Notes: generated from the letters alone by a model not told the origin. A stretch of 34,804 bases of DNA from Didymodactylos carnosus (GCA_905250885.1 CAJNOQ010001188.1:1-34804); one strand, 5' to 3'; counted from the first letter of the stretch, positions 10,095 to 21,501 are shown. Numbers and translations are program-made.

Positions 10095-11540
10095 CTTTAG
10101 CACATTTTTTTCTTGTGCAATGTTCTATATGAAGCGAGATAAAAAATTTTCAAACCACTTTTCCTTCTTTCTTTCCTTCTTTATTAGTTATGTTTTATTG
10201 TTCTTCAATTTTTTTATATGGATATGTTTTGGGTTAATTGACATAAATTAATTGTCATTGTCATGTAACTAACCTAATTTGATCTGATAAGAATATTTTA
10301 ACTGGTTTTTGATTTACTTTTTTATTAGCACATTTTATTTTGCACGGGTTTTTCTCGATTTACTTTTTTCTTTACGTCTTCTATGTAATACAAAAAAGAG
10401 AAGAAATAAAAAGTATAATTCTTCTTTTGCTTCTTCTGATGAATCACACATTTCAACTGAGTCTGGTTTTACCAACACGTGTGACAGTTTTTTTTTTTGA
10501 AAAAGGGTCAGTAACACAGAAGAATTCTAAAACAAATTTAAGTAAGTGAATCCTTCAGATGTGATCATTCATGTATGCCTAGATTCTAAATGATCGAACT
10601 ACTTTAATTTCTACTACACTGCTTGTTTCAAATTATCTGCTTTTTTCTTAAATAAAATGACAAACGGTTTTTGTCGATTTTATACTAAAAACATCAATTT
10701 ATTAATTTAGGTCGGTGTTAAAACTAACAAAAAGGTCCAGCTTTTATCGTGATGTACGTTAGAAGTATTAAATACGGTTCTTTCTTTCATTTTTGGCTCA
10801 CTCCCACCACATGTCATATCTATATTTGACTGGTAAAATTTCAAATAGTGAGTTTTCTTGCGCACAGTGATATTCTAATCTCGTACTACGAGACTTGTAT
10901 ACAGCGATCAATATTTTCAAAAATACGTTACGCATCAAGCAGCAGTGATTTCTGCTTAATTAAGCTTGAAATATCATTTCTTTGTTCTCTATTATACATG
11001 TGACAAGCTACGATTCTTACTTGCTGCTTCTGTAATAATAATTTTTCTTTCTTTCTCTCTCACACCGCTTTGTTTTTCTTTTTTTATCATATGCTTCGAC
11101 ATGGAATTTTCATTCTACCATTCTATGCTCTGTGAAATTATTGATTCTTTCTTTTCTTTATCAAAACGCATGTGTGTATATAGGTACGAATTCTCCGTAT
11201 AATTTAGACATAGTACAATAGAATTTAATTATTGATGGCATATGTTTTGTACTAGAATCTATTTTGTTAAGTAAGTATCATATTTATTCTTAGATTAAAG
11301 TCATTTGAATTTTACGACATTTTTCAAAACTTAACTTCAATATACCGAGTGTGATGGTAATATACAGCGTACACATTCTTTAAGAATATTACTACAAAAC
11401 GAAAGTCCTAATTTTATGCTTGAAATGAAATGATACTAAACTGTTCTGATGATAACAGCATCTATTTTAAAATTTATATTTTATTTTATAATTTCTTTCT
11501 TGGATGTTTCGAAAAATGTTTTTTCACTAGTAAAAGTATG
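10095..11540. other. Non-coding stretch, nothing recognised
   Basis: Very T-rich, with CTTTCTTT-type runs. Overlapping chance frames occur on both strands around 10309-10549 and at 10966-11202 (a hydrophobic frame without a domain). No gene is called. Confidence 0.35.
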
Positions 11541-11797
11541 AGGATAAAAGTGCTAACACAAAATTGAAATGAAAAATATGGAGTGAATAGAAGCATTGTT
11601 TTAATATTATATATAGTAATTAAAGTAATAGAGAAGAAACGTCTTTACCTATTGTGAAGAAGAAATTTATGTTTGTGTCTAGAACTTTTCCATTTTCTCG
11701 TTATTGTCTATTAATCTATTTACTATATATAATGTTAAAACAATGATTCTACTCACTTTATATTTTTAATTTCAATTTTGTGTTACTACTTTTCGCC
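11541..11797. mobile_element. Palindromic miniature element, ~88-bp arms
   Basis: The left arm (about 11541-11627) and right arm (about 11710-11797) are imperfect reverse complements. Shared runs include AACACAAAATTGAAAT, CATTGTTTTAA and ATTATATATAGTAA. About 80 nt separate the arms. No coding frame or target duplication was identified. Confidence 0.65.
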
Positions 11798-13586
11798 TTC
11801 AAGGCCGTCTGATAATATGTGACGTTAATTGATGAGAAGAAATTGAAAGATGTATAAAGGTTAACTGGTGTCGAAGTAGGATTTTTTGCCTAAGAGCCGC
11901 CCCTCCCCTCACCCCTGAGAAATTTTCCCCGACACCGTACACCGGATCTTGACGAAACTTTCCTTAAATGTTAGGCACAATGAGTTACGGGAATGAAAAT
12001 TTTTTTTTATCTCCAAGTCTTACGGGTTAGGAGTTTTCGAGAGATGAAGGTCTAAAAAGGACCCTGAAGTGCGCCCCAAGATTTTTTAATATACTTCAAG
12101 CTGGAGAGTTTGGATCTGTTTTATTTTAAACCAGACACCTAACTACACGGACTGACCGGCGCCAATTTTTCGATTAAGCCTTTATTGGTTTTCCAGGCAA
12201 CCAACAACCTCCAAAACCCGAAAAGTTCTCAGTTTGACAAAAAACTAAGACCTAGTTCAATCGACGCAGGGCAGGCCATGTAGTTTCTTTTCTTCTTTTA
12301 AACAAAAAAAGAATGAACTCTCTAAGACAAACCGCTATTAAAAGTCTTGAGATATACTCAAGTCTAACTCTTACATAGAGAAAACGCTGTAAGAAATACT
12401 CAATTTTAGGACCTGTCTAAAATGCCTGTAACTTTTTGACGCTAGGTCAGACAGAGTTGTGCGAGGTCTTATTTTGATCAGAAAAGCTTTCTCTACAAAT
12501 TTGTGTGTTCAGAAAAATTTCAGTTGCATAAGTATCCAGGATAAACCTATTATTTGAAGACCCGGTTTTTCGAACCTCTTAGAAAACTTGCTCAAAATCC
12601 GCGAAAAACCATTTTTGTAATCAAAGCAATACAGATTCTGAAAGTAGACACTTCAAGCAATCTTCCCATGTGCGTATCTCAAAACCGACTTTTTGACCGA
12701 AAATCGGCGTTCCTTAAGAACGGATGTTTTTTTTCTTGTGGTAGAACGATATGTACAAGTATGCACTTGTGCTGTTAATAGGGATGAACTGAATGGAACG
12801 CAGAGATAACAGCAGTTGAAGTTCTAATCAAAGAGTTTTATGTATTTTACGAATACGTATTTCTACTGTGTGTTCTTAGAAAATCCTTATTCAAATATAA
12901 GCGTTTCGGCTAGATACGTATCTTTAGGTTGTATGCAGGAAAAGTTCTTAAAAATTCAGATTAGGTATTCGATACAGTTTGCTGAACTTTCTCTTATGCT
13001 ACTACCTTTTTGTCAACCGATACATTTTCAGTAAAACGATTTGAAGTTAAAATACAGGTTTTTGACCGGCTTTCTACTGGTAAGATCGATATTTGCAGTA
13101 GCAGGGTTGCTTCAGGAAATAAAACTCGTAGAACATATGCCAGTTTGCTCGTTGAAAAGGAATGAAAGAAAAAATCTGACGAGAGAACCCTGGAATTTCT
13201 GTGTCCAAAGACCTCTATGAACTTTCAGCTGAACACTGCCAGATTGTAGAGCACGTTGAGTTACCTATGTGGGAAAATGTTCAGAACCAACGAATAAGTT
13301 TTCTAAGAGATAGAAAATTTCCGAAATTCCAGGGTACCACCCAGAAAGGCGTGGAATATCATCGCTCAACCGAAAAACGCTTGTTTATGCGGATTGAAAC
13401 TCTTCTTATTAATCTTACAACGCTCGAAAACGGAGAATTTCGAACTTGTTTTTTGGACCGAATCCCTGAGGAAACAAATCTTCTATTGTAGATTTGTTAA
13501 AAGAAAACACATTTCAGTTAAAAAGTCTCTACTAGTGTTGGCTTCTTTCAAATATTTCTACCGTAACATCAGTGCTTTAAGAACAA
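11798..13586. other. Non-coding stretch upstream of the OTU region
   Basis: The start (11880-12240) is less AT-rich than its surroundings and contains C-rich strings such as CCGCCCCTCCCCTC, as if it were an old inserted sequence. Open frames at 12554-12778, 12840-13034 and 13201-13491 have no recognisable domain. The last part should hold the 5' end and promoter of the OTU gene, but no core promoter motif stood out. Confidence 0.35.
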
Positions 13587-14571
13587 ATGGTGTCTACATC
13601 CGTGAATTCCATCAGCGAAGGTTTTCTTTTTGCTCGATTGTTAGCATCGGGCGCAGATGGTGCATGTTTATTTGAATCCGTACGAAAACTTATAAGTGAA
13701 GACTCGGATGTACAAACGTACCGTAATATATGTTCTGAAAAGATTAAACAAATATATTTACCAACGGACATAATTAATGGTGAACCACGTGATGAATACT
13801 GTGAAAGAATTAAAGAAAAAGGATATTGCGGTGGTGCGGTAGATCTGCGTGCATTATCGCTACATTTTCAAATTGATTTTCATGTAATTATAATGCAAAA
13901 CGGCAAGATTACGGGTCCACCAGTTCCATTTGGCGACAATCCATCCAATTTTGCTTATTTATTATACGATTGTGATAATTCTCATTACTATTCAGTAATT
14001 CTATTTACAGCTGATATGAGTACGCGTCAAGAAAGATTTTCAAGATCGCATTCTGAGTTTATTAAAAATCTATTACAAACCACATTTCTCAACAAAATTG
14101 ATTCTACAAATGGTACGTTAGCTAAATTTTTCGCATTTTTTTCAAACGAAGCATGCCTTTTTCGTTGGATAGGTGCGATTCCAACGGTAGTTTATTCGGA
14201 AACGGTAAAGGAAACTAGCAACAGTAAATTAGGTAAACATCGGTGTGTCTTGTCGTGTTATGAACTGTATAGTGGTGAGTTTTAATCTGATTTCTTTCTA
14301 GCTTTAAATGATGCAATACAAAATAATTTATACGCTTATGATCCCTATCGTAAGTAACTTATACGGCTACAACCCAGTATAGCAAGACAATGTCGGTTCT
14401 TATTTTTTTGCTAGCAATTGAATATTTATCATCTTATATACCGTCAGCAGCCCCTCAAACTGATTCCGGTAAGATTAAAAGATACGTATAACTGTTTTGT
14501 CGCAATGTTGACAAATCCATTTTCAGAACCAATCAACCTGCAGTTACCAAGTGAAGATATTCAAAATGAAG
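13587..14571 (+). CDS. OTU-family cysteine protease (deubiquitinase-like) region
   Basis: The ATG at 13587 opens a frame whose first 140 residues form an OTU domain. The nucleophile motif is ADGACLF (Cys27, with Asp24), the central signature is YCGGAVDLRALSLHFQIDFH (residues 80-99), and the catalytic-His motif is NSHYYSV (His133). Order and spacing match OTU deubiquitinases, closest by eye to the YOD1/OTU1 type (WGG.IE...L...Y, HYD). Residues 141-215 are not recognised. Likely exons are 13587-14232, 14302-14349, 14415-14468 and 14527-14571, with introns of 69, 65 and 58 nt, all phase 1. A weaker donor at 14275 would give a 27-nt intron and is not preferred. If exon 4 is not spliced at 14572 the frame runs to a stop at 14720. 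Otherwise it continues into the Rel region at 16400. Confidence 0.8.
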
Positions 14572-16399
14572 GTAGGGCTATCTATGAAGTTTTCAACTTC
14601 GATCCGCGTTTAAACGTAATCTATGATGTTTTCATAATAGACAGATCAGAAGATAATTTGATTTCGTCGGAAAACGTTCATTATTCACAAGAATCTTTTC
14701 ACATTTTTACGCTCGTCTAGACGGATATTTAGCCATCTATAGTCAACACTCGTCTGTACGAAAGGAGGGGTGCCTGATTTAAGACAAATTTTAAGCGTAG
14801 TTCGAGAGCATCTCGACGCAATCTGTAATATTTTATATAATTAAAAATACTAGTCTACGCTTCTCAGACCGTCTCCCCGCTTAGGGATGTTTTACGCTTT
14901 CGAGATCGTCGCTACGTTTCCAGCCTACGCTTAAAAAATATTTGTTTTTTTATGCTGTATCCCGAAACCGAACCGAGGACGCCAGAATTCTCGACGCTTA
15001 CCAGCTGAGTCATGCTCGCGCGCATAACACATTAATCAAAAAGCCCTTTTATGGCGATCAGCTTTCTGATCCTTTAGACTATCCAATGACGGCTTTTGGA
15101 GCGCAGAAACGGGTATTTAGAAAACGCTCAAGCTTGACTTTTTAATGGTATAAAGTCATTTTCATGAAGTTGGTAACAGTTTTTGCACTTCTTCAACGAA
15201 AATTTGTTTTCTAATTTTCGTCCGATTGTAATGAATTTAAGTGTTTTAAGGTTTTGAAGGATGATGAATACATCAGCCTCCCATGCGTGGAAGAGGCTAG
15301 GATTAGCTAAACGAGTTCTAATGATTGTTAGCGATATAGGATGTAGAAGAATGAGTTTTTTTATCACATAGAAGTCAAAAAGAATTTTTATGATCATCTG
15401 AAACTGGGATGAATCAAAAATGGCATGTTTGACTAGAAGGTGGAACGAAGACTAGCAATGGCCGAAGAAGGCAAAGATAGGCTTTAAAACATGCTCGTAG
15501 TCTACGACTTTCTATTTGTCTCTATCCATCTGCTTTAAGAATATCAACAAAACTGCTTACGTACTGACAGCTAATTACTGTGTACGGCTTCCACGATGTC
15601 TCGACGACATGCACTTCGAACCTCCCTTAATTATTCCACCTCGACTACGTACAAAACGTTCTTAATTCTAGTTTTTCGACATTCGTCAGAACACTCGTAG
15701 TTACGACCCATCTATACAGCAAAAACAAGAGGTTTTTTACGGGTTTTCTTCCGACTCTACGATTTAAATCCCGTGGACCACGAAACTTCATACGTAGCTG
15801 AGATCGCTTTTTACGAACGTATCCACACTCTCATGACTGCAGCATGTTAACAGACGCTGTCTATACAACATACTTTATATGTAAAAGGTTTGTACGTCCT
15901 CGGAAAACGACGCTTCTATACAATAAAAACCCGATCTTTTTTCCGTCTGAATTTCTGGAGTTTTACTGCCAAAGAATCCTAATGAAATGCGTGTGTACGA
16001 TTAGACAATTAACTTCCTATGTCTTCAGACTTAAAAGTCTACAGAATAAACTTGGTAATTAAAAAGCTTTCATGTTGAAATTTAGATTCAAGCTCGGTAA
16101 TAACTCAAGCGAATACAAATCATGTTCAAGAACAAAGTACACAGTAACCGGACTACTTTATCTCTTACTTTCCGAGCCATTTCATTTTAGATGGCAAAGA
16201 AAAAAATAGATGTGAAAGAGAAGGGAATATAGATTATGTGAACGTGTGTCATTTACTTCTCCAACAACTCCACGAACAAACAGTTACAATTTCTGCTGCA
16301 AATTTTGACGGAAAAAATCTGGCTGGTTGGTACTACTATTTAATCCCTCACTCTTCAACGTAAAACTAGCTTTTCATTGCCCCTTCTCCACTCTTTTAG
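14572..16399. other. Long intron or intergenic stretch between OTU and Rel exons
   Basis: No coding-like sequence was found. Frames at 15128-15397 (minus) and 15844-16062 (plus) have no domain. The part 14790-14940 has repeated GCGTAG/CTACGC and CTCGACG pieces, and a tRNA-like relic follows at 14946-15025. Confidence 0.45.
14946..15025 (-). repeat. tRNA-like relic (possible SINE head)
   Basis: On the minus strand the sequence contains TGACTCAGCTGG, close to the pol III A-box of tRNA genes. About 35 nt later comes GGTTCGGTTTC, close to the B-box. The T-arm can form a five-pair stem with one wobble. The acceptor stem does not pair and the anticodon loop looks nine nt long, so this is not a working tRNA. 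It is probably a tRNA pseudogene or the head of a SINE. Confidence 0.4.
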
Positions 16400-18089
16400 C
16401 TTTGAATGAGCTTATTAAACTTGCAGTTAGCCCAATCGACGTAAACACTTCAACAGATGAACGCCAAAGGATACTCGAGGCTAAGTTGTGTTCTTTATAT
16501 GAAATACTAGGACACGGAAATTTAGTTGCAAATTGTAAGCGAAGAAAAGGTTTTTTACGTTGACAATAATGTGTCAATATGTGTTGTTTGGGTTTAGATA
16601 CAAATCCGACTGATGAAAGAAAATTTTCCGGTAAGTAGTAGGTTAGAATTGTAGGAACGCTGCTTAGTCCCTTTTCTTTATAGATCTGATGGAAGAACAA
16701 CTACTTGCATGCACTGAGCATATAGTCATACAACCGGCTGAAGTACATACAACTCTATCATTACAAACCACCGAACGTAAGTGTGTCAACTTCCCATAAT
16801 AGAAAACTTCTGTCAAAATCATTTCATTTCCTCGAATTTTCTAGCACATGCGACAACATCGGCTATAGGAACCGTTCAAATGCCGGATCCGGTGATTATA
16901 GATCAGCCAAATCGTTATCAACGGATACGTTACATTGGTGAACTTGGCCTAGAAGGTTCAACCGATACCGGTTCGTTTCAATGTGTTCAATCTGGACCAC
17001 ATGAGCGAGGTTATCCGGCAACAGCAGTAAGTTTCAATGGTGTCTTACATTACAAATCATTAATTTTCCTTGTTTTCGTTCATCATATAGATTACACCCG
17101 AGATGGAAGGACTCTATATGGAGGTTGCTCTGTACACTCATAATGAAAAGCCACATCCATTTCCACTGATTCCTGAGGATTGCAAAAGAGATGGCGAGGA
17201 TAATTTAGTTATACATGAGAACCCAAACGTCAAAGCCAATCTAACAGCACAGTTATTACATTATCCGATAACGGCCAAGGATTGTTTAGACAAATGCAAG
17301 CGGTAAAGAGTAATCTGATTTTAGCAGCTAACAATAATACACAGCTTCAATCATGATTTTAGGTATGCTATGAAAATACCAAAACTAAAATTTCGAAAAC
17401 CATTACTTACCAAAAAAATGATGAAAGATGAAAAATTGAAATTAGCAAAACTAAAATTTACCATTTGTAAAGAACTTAATGGTAATTTTACACCGATGTC
17501 AACGCCGTCATTCAGTAATTTAATGGAATTTGGTAAGATTTTATATGACTTTTGAAAAACCGCAACTGTAAACATCATTTATTTTCCAGGATATGGACTT
17601 CATAAGCCCAGTGAAGTACGAATTGAATCTGTTTGTGCTAATGGTGGTGAATTGATAGAAATTCCATTTAGTGGTGGCACAATTAAAAAATCAGGTGTGC
17701 TTACGAATAAGAGATTAAGAAAAAGTATAACATACTCAAAACTCTCTTTTCCTCTGTCTCTCTCTTTCTAATAGATTGTGAACTCTGGCTAAATGGATCA
17801 AAAATACACAATATAAAATTTCAAACATCGAAAAATACGATTAAATTTGAATGTCCACGGCAACCAAACATAGAAGATCAAAATTTACATATTCTATTAC
17901 GGATAGAAAATGAGTATGAATCAGTTATACGGAAATATGTCTGTTATGATTCTATTGTTGATAAAAAAATTCGTTACGTACAACATAACGGTAGATATGC
18001 ACATACATCTTATTTTGCTGCTCTTGCTCTACGTTTCTCTTTTCTTTTCTGCAGAACATCCAAACTGTGCACACAAATGTAAAATTTGA
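16400..18089 (+). CDS. Rel homology domain (NF-kB-like) transcription factor region
   Basis: Nine exons with GT-AG introns fit one frame: 16400-16534, 16598-16630, 16684-16776, 16845-17026, 17091-17302, 17363-17532, 17590-17694, 17775-17990 and 18055-18089 (TGA 18087-18089). Exons 4-6 give an N-terminal DNA-binding Rel domain: IIDQPNRYQRIRYIGE aligns with the family recognition loop QPxxRxxRFRYxCE, followed by GYPATAI, YMEVALYTHNEKPHPFPLI and EDCKRDGE. Exons 7-8 give the dimerisation (IPT) domain: KPSEVRIESVCANGGELIEI, CELWLNG, IKFECP. There are no ankyrin repeats, and only about 15 residues follow the dimerisation domain. The first exon has no ATG in frame; the earliest is at 16689. This suggests that upstream exons exist, possibly those of the OTU region. 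Confidence 0.8.
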
Positions 18090-19627
18090 ATACGAAGTAA
18101 AAATATATTTACTAAAAAGCTTTGTGTTGTATGCTGTCACTTTTTTATTATCGCGTGATCATGTCTGTTTCGCTTATTAAAAAAATATAACTGTGAACAG
18201 TAACTATCGGCTCGATTACAAAGACAAAGGATAGAAACAACTAATGATTCAAATTCAAAATGAGCTATTGTGCATACCGCACTTCCAGAATTTTACAGAG
18301 AGGGACAGTTTCTTAGGAAAAATAACTGTCACTTAACCTTTCACTGACGAAACACGTCCGATCGGGATTTAATCACCTGCGTTTAGTTAGAAAAACGATC
18401 TCCACGATATTCTGCGTTTTACACGATACAAAAATCGTTGCAAAACTACTAAAAACGTTGCTGTTACTTACTCTCAATACTAAATTTCAGTTGTGTCCTA
18501 CACCAAAAAGAAAAGAATTTTATTATTGTATGTGTACTGCTTGTCTTCGATTACATACTCAGAAAAAGACAAAATAAGTTGGAGAAAACTGGAATGAAAA
18601 AAGAATTAAAATAACGGCTTTTTCCATTGCTCTTTCGAGCAAGAGCAAGAGAACGAAAGAAAGATAAGAGGTACAAGGAAAATGATTACTATTTGCAAAC
18701 TTAGGAGCGCAAAATATGTTCCCTTTTAGCTGCACTTATGACGTGGAAAAAAACGCAGGAGTAGAAGAAATTTCTGACATTATGTACATTTGTATTACGT
18801 CACAACCAATGGGCAAAGATTAGAAGTTTATGTTTGAAAACTATCCTAAAACGCGTCTGTATATCATTTTTGTTTTCTAAAGGAAACACAAGATGGCGTT
18901 CGGCATCTTAATCAAGATATAGTAAAAGAAGGAATTGTAGACTGCGCTAGTATCGGAATCAAAGTCTGCATTCATAGTGTTTTTATGAGAGACTTCAGGT
19001 ACTGCGTAGCAGACATCTTTCTTTAACAGAGAAGATCTTTTCCCAGAGTAAAGATTATTTTACTTTGTATAATCCATATATTTACCGCCACAAACCGTCT
19101 CAAGGATTTGGGGCTTTATTTTGTTCGGCTTTCAAATAACAAACTCATTTTTGTCTACAATTTACTTTTCGATATGCGAATTGCAGAATACTTCAATCAT
19201 CGGCTCCGTCACCGGTTTTATTTCTAGATTGTTATCTGTCTAATGTGCATTTTATAGGAAAATGCTTGTTTCATAGAGATATAAAAAAGTATAGGAAGAA
19301 ACCGAGTTTTACACGAAAAATTTAATTGAAATAATTTCGAAGTTTTTTAAATTTCTAAAACTTACCAAGGTTAACAAGACCTCGTCTGTCTATTCGGTTT
19401 TAGACAGTACGTTTTTTCACGAAATATGTACAATGCGAACCTGCTTTCTATGAAAATTTATTTAAATTTTATAAATGTAGAAGACCATACTTTTATTCTC
19501 CAAAACAATTCTTTCAGCTTTTTTATTTCCCAATGATAATTTTTTCTTGTTATATACGTCTTTTATTTAAAATCAGTTTTATCAAATTTAAGGTACTCAA
19601 TAAATAGTTTGATTCTATTAATGTTAA
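18090..19627. other. Non-coding stretch downstream of the Rel region
   Basis: AT-rich with no recognisable gene. No canonical AATAAA was found in the first 200 nt after the Rel stop. Only scattered short runs (AAGAGCAAGAG at about 18645) stand out. Confidence 0.35.
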
Positions 19628-20174
19628 TACCCTAGTGAAAGTAATCATAGGATTAGTATTAAATACTAAAGATTTTTCCAATGAGTACTAAAATTAGTCA
19701 AGTCTTGCCTTTGACTTATCCAAAACTTTCTGCCAGACGCAAGTCAGAGCAGCCGGCCTAGGCGGATCAGGGTTCTCTCTTAAGCACAATACATAAAAAT
19801 CTAAATGAAATTTGTAAGCTGAAAATGGCGCCCTCGCTTTAAAGTGATAATCTAACGTTGGAAGTAGCACTCTTTGGCCTCATTCATATGCTTCATATCT
19901 CAGCGTTTTTAGTAAAACCGCACCAGCCAATCAGAAATCGCATATTTGTACTACCGTTGGTTTTTATCCCAAATAGGCAAGAGTACTATAAAAAAAGTAA
20001 AAATACTAATGGTAGTACTAAAAGAATTACAAAAAAAACTACTGCTTTAGTACTAACGTTAGTAAATTACTAATGTTAGTACTAAAATACTAACGATTTT
20101 TTATTAGTACTCGTTGCATTACCAACGATGAGTACTAAAGTTAGTACTAATGGTTTAGCATCTGCACTATGGTA
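19628..20174. mobile_element. Element with repeated AGTACT palindromes
   Basis: AGTACT occurs eight times (about 19684, 19982, 20014, 20049, 20078, 20106, 20131 and 20143), mostly inside TTAGTACTAA. Related ATACTAA and GTTAGTA pieces lie between. The left edge TACCCTAGTGAAAG and the reverse complement of the right edge TACCATAGTGCAGA are similar, giving weak terminal inverted repeats. No target duplication was found. The middle (19700-19950) is not repetitive and has a frame without a domain (19858-20073). It is probably a non-autonomous DNA element. Confidence 0.55.
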
Positions 20175-20236
20175 GAATCATATGAATAAATGCTACACCA
20201 TGTCTGTGAGGTGTATAACGAAAATAGCTTTAGCTG

Positions 20237-21501
20237 CCCACTGAAAAAACTAATCAAAATTGATGCAGGATTCCGCGGGTTGTCGGTATTCAAATATGTG
20301 GGGATGTTTCTTACCTTTACGCAGGATTTTTATACTGCCGATCCTGATGGAACCCAGCATAGTTTATGTAGGGTTTGCATTGAAAAAATCCTGCGTAAAG
20401 GTAAGAAACATCGCAAGACTCTTTGACTTATTCAATCCACAAGTTTTTTCCTATGAGCTCTGGCAAGATTTTGTTGGCTGAAAGAAAAAGGATTTTGTTC
20501 TCCATGTCTATCCTGCGGTATCCAGGAATCTTTTCTCACCAATGTCTGTCCGGGGTGACCGTGGAGGAACTTGTCTGTATTTTTTATTTTTGGAAAGTTA
20601 AGTACGTTTTTCTTATAAAGTTGCAAAGCTTTTCTCGTGTCCGATAACCTTCTAGAAAATGTATACCTTAATATTTTAATTCTAACACGTATTTTCATCT
20701 GTACAAAATCAAACTATTAATAGATAGCTGAAAAGATCTTTCTTATGTCAGGAATATTCTATTTTCTTCCATCGATATGTAATTAAAATCATTAGAATGA
20801 TCTCACTATTGTGACAAAAAGATGTATAGCAAAGCAGATATATCAAACTATTCTAATTTCTCCAGCTTTGAATATTCTGTTAAAGGGTACATACTTAAAA
20901 ACTTCGGTAAAAACATTGATAAATTATGGTTAAAAGTATTAAGGTACACATTTTCTGGAAGTATATTCGACACGAGAAAAGCTTTTTTGCAACTTTATAA
21001 GAAAAAAGTACTTAACTTTCCAAAAATAAAAAATACAGACAAGTTCCACTACAGTCACCCTGAAGAGACATTGGTGAGAAAAGATCGCAGGATGCTGCGG
21101 CATAGACATGGGAGACAAAATCCGCAAGCTATTACTTTTTATCATCACGCGAAAATCCTGCAGACGTTGCAGGGTTTGCGTAGGCAGATATCTTGTGTAT
21201 TACAAGTGATGACAGGTAGGAAAACATTTCGCAAGGTATGCAAAGTGAAGAACCTGCGAGATATATCCGATGTACGCATGTAAAAGCTCCTGTATGGTGT
21301 GCCTAGAGAAGAATTCTACAGGAAAGAAACTTGAAAAGTGAGCGTGTTAATAAATCCTGCTCAATTATACCCACCAACTTGCAGGGAAATTTTCGGCGAG
21401 GTAACATAATGTATAAACCTGCAGTATATATCCAACATTCACAGGATTTTTTCAGATTCCTGCGTTAACACGCAGGAATTCGTAAATTTTTTTTCCGAGG
21501 G
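20237..21501. mobile_element. 1.27-kb foldback element with nested inverted repeats and GCAGG motifs
   Basis: The outer ends read CCCACTGAAAAAACTAATC and, reverse-complemented, CCCTCGGAAAAAAAATTTACG. Inside are long inverted arms, about 20489-20685 against 20930-21127, roughly 85 percent alike, including the run around TTTTTGGAAAGTTAAGTACG. A smaller inverted pair sits at 20306-20331 and 20383-20411 (TTACCTTTACGCAGGATTTT). GCAGG/CCTGC occurs about a dozen times, ending with CCTGCGTTAACACGCAGG near 21465. Open frames (20822-21283 and others) follow the arms in both directions and are not genes. Confidence 0.65.

Larger units (their letters stand above)
13587..18089 (+). other. Combined gene model: OTU-Rel fusion, 13 exons
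   Basis: Joining OTU exon 4 (donor at 14572, AAG|GTAGGG) to the first Rel exon (acceptor CTCTTTTAG ending at 16399) keeps phase 1. The total is 1974 nt, coding for about 657 residues plus stop, without internal stops. The OTU domain would span about 1-140, an unrecognised part and linker about 141-363, the Rel DNA-binding part about 364-540 and the dimerisation part about 541-640. The 1828-nt joining intron is far longer than the other eleven (53-80 nt) and contains the tRNA-like relic. The fit supports one gene but does not prove it. Two adjacent genes, with the Rel gene starting at ATG 16689, remain possible. Confidence 0.5.

Noticed and set aside
10309..10549. Cluster of overlapping hydrophobic frames
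   Set aside because: They arise from T-rich low-complexity DNA on both strands.
14275..14301. 27-nt intron at the end of the first OTU exon
   Set aside because: The donor GTGAGT and an acceptor exist, but 27 nt is far below the other introns here. The donor at 14233 gives a normal 69-nt intron in the same phase.
14572..14720. Read-through end of OTU exon 4 as the true C-terminus
   Set aside because: Not excluded, but less favoured. The read-through residues show no domain, and a donor at 14572 continues the regular pattern of symmetric phase-1 exons.
15844..16062. 72-codon plus-strand frame in the OTU-Rel gap
   Set aside because: No domain, no plausible splice sites in phase with the neighbouring exons, and composition like the surrounding non-coding DNA.
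20822..21283. 153-codon open frame
   Set aside because: It runs through the right arm of a long inverted repeat and has a mirror frame in the left arm. No domain is recognisable.
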